From Nyssa sinensis (taxonomy: Eukaryota > Streptophyta > Magnoliopsida > Cornales > Nyssaceae), in NCBI GenBank assembly GCA_008638375.1, contig CM018046.1, positions 48,320,126-48,384,125 of the forward strand: a DNA stretch of 64,000 bases, written 5' to 3'. The position numbers and the translations under genes are program-made. Shown here piece after piece: positions 60,182 through 64,000 of this stretch; within the stretch, counting starts at the first letter, position 1, and every line of letters starts with the position of its first letter. The notes under the pieces were generated by a model. That model saw only the letters and a program-made list of their open reading frames with translations, was not told the DNA's origin and searched no databases.

Positions 60182-61279
60182 GTAAATGTCATACTTCGTG
60201 TGTGGGCTATTCCTTAGGCGCTTGGTCTAGAACCTAGGCTACCCAACAGCACCATACTTTGACAGCCATAACTTGCTTGCTCTCAGCCAACATTGGGTGT
60301 AACTTGTTCGTAGAAGCAGCTCTAATTATCATCAAAAGCTTAAAAGTATACATATTGTCATACGTAGGTCACTATGAATAATTCAAAAACACAAGCTAAC
60401 CGACTAGTAATTTCCTCATCCAAACTTTTGCCTCTGTTATATCTCCTGAAATGATTGCATTATGTCAAATAACCAAAAAGAAGAAAATTTCTCATCAAGA
60501 GGGATCATTCGAAATGTTGAAATCCAAATTTCCCACTTCCAAAAATGATGCATATGTACTCAACTCAACAAGGCTTTATTCCAGCTACTTGGGATCCATT
60601 ATTCAATCCTTCTTCTTTGCCTGAATTTTAATGTTGTCTTCATAAAAAAAAGAGGAGTAAAGGTTTTGTGCTGTCTATCTACTGCTAGCCTCTTCCTTTC
60701 TCTACAAACAAGAGTAAAAGACAATACGACATAATATCCGCAGACCCTAAAATCTACAAGGACCAACTGCATTCTTATATCCCATTTTTCTTAATATCCT
60801 CATTTCCCTTTCTAGCATTATTTTACTATCTCACTTCCACAATTTTCCTTTTAATCATGACAATTACAATGGAAAGGAAAATCGATTCCCCAACATTCAA
60901 TCAATTATGAAGGTCTGCAAAACAAATATATGCTTCAGAAAAAGTAAAACATTTTCTGATATTTTTATTTAATATAATCCAACAATGAAAGAAAAAAAAT
61001 AGATAGATTTCCACTCGTTAGTTCTTGATAGATAGAATATGCTTTCAGAAACACTCTGTTTGATTACCCAAAAATAAAAATTCATGTCCCATAGATTATA
61101 TTGTTTTTGTTTCCGAAAAATGGGAAAAGGGTTTCTCTCGCGGCCAGAGATAACCGTATTAGACTCACTTAAGTAAAGATTTTGAGTTTGCAACTCCCAT
61201 ATAATTAAATAAATGTACGATACAGCATTTCAATTTCATTTCTTTACCTATGTTTTCTCGGGAACCAAACAGAGGAAGT

Positions 61280-61330
<51 letters not shown>

Positions 61331-61581
61331 CACCTGCTTTGGCCTGAAGGATGGTACGGCCGGTCGACCCATGAAACTCATAGATATCATCTGCAAATAT
61401 ATAAATAAATTCATCAAATTAAACATTTTTTTTTTATTTAAAAGTGATAATAATTCATCAATTCATACAATATGAAATATACACGTGTGTGTGAACATAA
61501 ATTACATGAAATAAGGCTTGAAGAAGCCAAGCCAGTCAGAAGGAAGAAAAGAATCAAAGAAAAGTATCGATCGGACACCAT
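58339..61581 (-). CDS. LLG-like: LORELEI-like GPI-anchored protein
   Basis: Exons 61581-61506, 61390-61334 and 58709-58339 join to 167 residues, the usual LLG length. LLG proteins bind FERONIA-family receptor kinases and RALF peptides at the plasma membrane, acting as chaperone and co-receptor in growth, pollen tubes and immunity. Residues 1 to about 22 (MVSDRYFSLILFFLLTGLAS) are a signal peptide. The short second exon gives the linker with STGRTILQAK. The third exon holds the modified eight-cysteine module: CSVNFE, QCKGPQYP, CC, FACPYTEQLND, NCAETMFSYINLYGKYPPG, CKEG and a last Cys. It ends in a hydrophobic tail (FLILTSSFLMLLFNLF) for GPI attachment. LNYT is a glycosylation site. An in-frame ATG lies 45 bp upstream, but the signal peptide supports the start used. 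Intron 2 is 2.6 kb and begins right before a long CT array. Confidence 0.93.
59420..59555 (-). mobile_element. tRNA-derived SINE in LLG intron 2
   Basis: On the minus strand the A box TGGCCGAGTGGG (59530-59541) and B box region GGTCACCTGTTCGAGTCCC (59486-59504) have proper tRNA-like spacing. A non-tRNA body follows. The A box matches tRNA-Leu/Ser types. The acceptor stem does not close, so it is not a working tRNA. Confidence 0.6.
60149..60178. repeat. (AT)n microsatellite in LLG intron 2
   Basis: Fifteen AT units. Confidence 0.95.
60555..60660 (-). mobile_element. Possible RTE 3'-end scrap in LLG intron 2
   Basis: ctcaactcaacaaggctttattccagctacttggga resembles the RTE tail and 3' UTR at 41295-41345. 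Only about 40 bp is convincing. Confidence 0.35.
61281..61327. repeat. (AG)23 microsatellite at the LLG exon 2 donor
   Basis: On the sense strand this is a (CT)23 tract that begins 7 bases into intron 2, directly after GTGAAAT. Confidence 0.95.
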
Positions 61582-63630
61582 TTTTTCTGTTGTTCTGAGA
61601 TCGATCGAAAATGTTCGATCGATCAAATGGCACCTTCTGACAGTTGCATTAACCCTTCTTTATTTCTTAACATTTTGACGGTTATGTTGTTCCTTAACAT
61701 AGCGATAACTAAAAATAACGGAAAGCAGAAAAAAAAAATAATAATAATAATGTTATTCTTACTTTTATATTTTATTAAAATTATTTATTTTTATAAATTG
61801 ACAGGATTATATTAATTAAATATTTTAATATGATATTCAATTAATACAAGATTATTAAATCATGAAAATAAACATCTTTTATAAAATTTTTAATTAAAAA
61901 AAAATACGAAAGCGGGAGAGAGAGAAGAGAGGGAGACGCGGAGAAAGAATTGCAGAAATACATGGGGACGATGGAGCTATCAGCTGTCAGTTAACTAGTC
62001 CTGCATCGTGCAAAGAGTAATGTTTTGGGTTTCAGTTAACAAATCCAATGCAAATATATATGCACCTTTTGTTTGTAGAGCAATGTTATGGTTAGGTGCG
62101 ACTTATCGAAATTCTCAATCTGATAGTTACATACAATTTATACATCAATATTATGTGTGCGTGTGAATTATATGATTATAAATTTCCACTCATCACAACT
62201 CATCGTAATATTTATCTTATTTGTACACGAGTGAATCGTTACAAGGATGAAAAGAAAAAGAAAAAAACAAGCCCGTCGCGCCAGGCCGGGCCAGTTCGAG
62301 AAGAGAAGCAAGCTAAATCGTTGCGGGCTCCTGTCAAAATATCAAACCGGGCCAAGTCAAGCAATGCCCAAAAAACAAAGTCCTAACACAACCCTAAATC
62401 TCATGTCCTTAGATATGCGAGACTGAGCTTGCGAACTTAACACTATGATTAAATAAATAAGAAGAGAAGAAAAAAAGAAGATAATATTAGTGCTGAGAGA
62501 GAGGAGAGGGATGAGAGAAGAGTGTAAATCCTTTCTCATACTTGGATAACAAATGAAGAAAATGAGAATTTAATCCACTCATCTTGTTTGGGAATAATAA
62601 AAGAAAAGAATAAAATAAAATAATTATATATTTTTTTACTATTATGTCTTGTGATAAAGGTATTTTTTTATTTTTTATTTTATAATTTTAATGTTAGAAT
62701 TAGTATTATAAAAAATTTCATTAAAAATTCTCTCATTTTCTTTCATCTCCATCCACTTTTGGGAGAGAGCAAACTGAATAAAATAAGAATTACGAAATCT
62801 CTCATTCTCCCTCCACTCCCCTTTCTCTTTTTCTTAATTTTAAACCAAACATAGAATAACTTCTCCCTGATTCTCCTGCCCACTCTTTCTTTCCAAATCC
62901 CTCTGATCCAAATGGAGTGTAAAAGTTTTTTTTATTATAAAACTTTAAGTTGTATATAATTCATTTTTTCTAAAAAAATTAAAACAATAAAGTAAAGAAT
63001 AATAAAATTAATTACACATCATTACTTAAAAAATATACATGAAAAAGTCCTGCATAGAAAATAAAAAAATGGATAATTAAAAATTGTATAAATAATTGCG
63101 ATAAAATTTAAGATAAAAGAATGATAAAATGAAAAAAAAAATTAGTAACCAGAGTCCTTCATTCCTGTCATTCTATCACTTCATATGCAACAAAAGAATT
63201 TTGTAATGTTATATCCAGAGTCCTTCATTTGTTAGTTATATCAATATAAAAGTTGTCCTTCACTGGTGCAAAAACTAACACTTCTTCATCAACTGGATGA
63301 AATTTGTCTTCACCTATTACAACAATGCTATCCTAATTGATATTGGCTCATGTTTTATAGAAAATTAAGTGGACCATAAAATATAAATAATTTTTTTTAA
63401 GCTATTCATTCTGTCATTCTATCTCCTAAAATTTTTAATATATTATTCCTAATTTTTATATAATTTTTTTAAATTATAATTTGCCCCTTCAAACTTTTTC
63501 AGATTTCTATTAAAATTCCGTTAGGTTTCAATTTTTATTATTTTTCCTCCTAAATAGTCTAGCTCCGCTATGCGGAAGGAGAGAGAAAAGCAAAGTCTGA
63601 TGGAATACGCCACGTCGGCATCCACGTCAG
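61582..63630. other. Upstream region of the LLG gene and intergenic DNA
   Basis: The LLG promoter and leader should be at the left edge. Further right are AT-rich DNA, a GC-richer patch near 62260-62340 and CT-rich DNA near 62800. No gene is supported. Nothing firm marks the 62560-62960 stretch as a transposon. Confidence 0.45.
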
Positions 63631-63677
63631 TTGGTACATATGAGAAATGTCAGGTGGTACATATGAGAAATGTTAGG
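63631..63677. repeat. 23-bp tandem duplication upstream of the right-edge gene
   Basis: tggtacatatgagaaatgt occurs at 63632 and again at 63655, followed by (c/t)agg in both copies. Confidence 0.9.
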
Positions 63678-63840
63678 GATTTTATCTTGATCTCACATGT
63701 CAGAACTGATACGATTTTTCGGTGGTGCATGTAGCGTTACATCGTTTCTTCATCTTCCTCCAGAGCTAACTCTTTCCATCTCTCTTGAATCAACTCTTCC
63801 AGCAATTGCTTTTCGCCTATTCATTCCCTCTCAACCTTCA

Positions 63841-63894
63841 ATGGCTACAATCCTCGATTCGCTCTCCTTTAATTCTTATAATTATAACATTTAA
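63841..63894 (+). other. 17-codon upstream ORF ending at the main start codon
   Basis: ATG at 63841 opens a frame (MATILDSLSFNSYNYNI) whose TAA stop (63892-63894) is followed with no gap by the ATG at 63895, in the same frame. It may be a regulatory uORF, or the true start interrupted by a nonsense codon. Confidence 0.45.
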
Positions 63895-64000
63895 ATGGCT
63901 CTCCATTCGCAGCCGACGATGGCACCGCTGGTCTCAACTATCGCCGGTCGCCGTTCCTCGCTGGAATTCTCGGGTTTGAAGATCCAAACACCTTCAAAGC
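63895..64000 (+). CDS. 5' end of a probable plastid-targeted protein, cut by window edge
   Basis: The frame stays open from ATG 63895 to the end of the window, 35 codons: MALHSQPTMAPLVSTIAGRR and on. It is rich in Ser, Thr and Ala, has basic residues and no acidic one until a Glu near position 26, as in plastid transit peptides. The preceding leader is CT-rich and GC content rises here. The product cannot be named from this piece. It could also be a mitochondrial presequence or a chance frame. Confidence 0.5.
   Translation, partial: MALHSQPTMAPLVSTIAGRRSSLEFSGLKIQTPSK

Overview
The window is nuclear DNA of a flowering plant, most likely a woody eudicot. The evidence is AT-rich intergenic DNA with many microsatellites, GT-AG introns, a plant-type tRNA-Leu, LTR, LINE, SINE, MULE and hAT elements, and plant-only protein families (FLOE/DUF1421, CASP-like, LORELEI-like). 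The species cannot be named from the sequence.

Seven protein genes are supported. From left to right they are: a FLOE1-type DUF1421 gene (minus, 3057-15317) with two transposon-filled introns; two CASP-like membrane-protein genes in the same orientation (minus, 18083-19870 and 29182-29914); an unrecognised acidic protein with three internal repeats (minus, 31389-32939); a single-exon plastid riboflavin synthase (plus, 35639-36475); an 81-residue serine/alanine-rich protein (plus, 54548-55170); and a LORELEI-like GPI-anchored protein (minus, 58339-61581). An eighth gene, probably plastid-targeted, seems to begin at 63895 and runs off the right edge. A tRNA-Leu(AAG) lies at 21108-21188.

Much of the rest is mobile DNA, and several insertions can be dated relative to each other by their target-site duplications. 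Between the CASP-like genes is a 6.2-kb Ty1/copia element with 181-bp LTRs and CTAAC duplications, itself hit by a 1.2-kb TG...CA insertion that looks like a solo LTR (TTAGC duplication). Downstream of riboflavin synthase is a hAT-like element (36663-40091) that holds an L1-type LINE in the inverted arrangement produced by twin priming. An RTE-type LINE remnant near 41.3-43.0 kb carries an L1 3' fragment. MITE-like elements with recognisable target duplications occur at 5201, 12536, 43131, 50778, 52031 and 53473.

The genes do not form one pathway. From memory of the Arabidopsis map, however, riboflavin synthase sits next to LLG2 (At2g20690/At2g20700) and FLOE1 sits close to LLG3 (At4g28300/At4g28280). 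This window has all three families together, so it may keep an ancestral block that was split between duplicated Arabidopsis segments.

The main anomaly in a gene is exon 2 of the FLOE gene. Three single-base indels within about 80 bp break a reading frame that is otherwise intact over about 450 codons. I found no CRISPR array, operon-like system or clearly new molecular machine.
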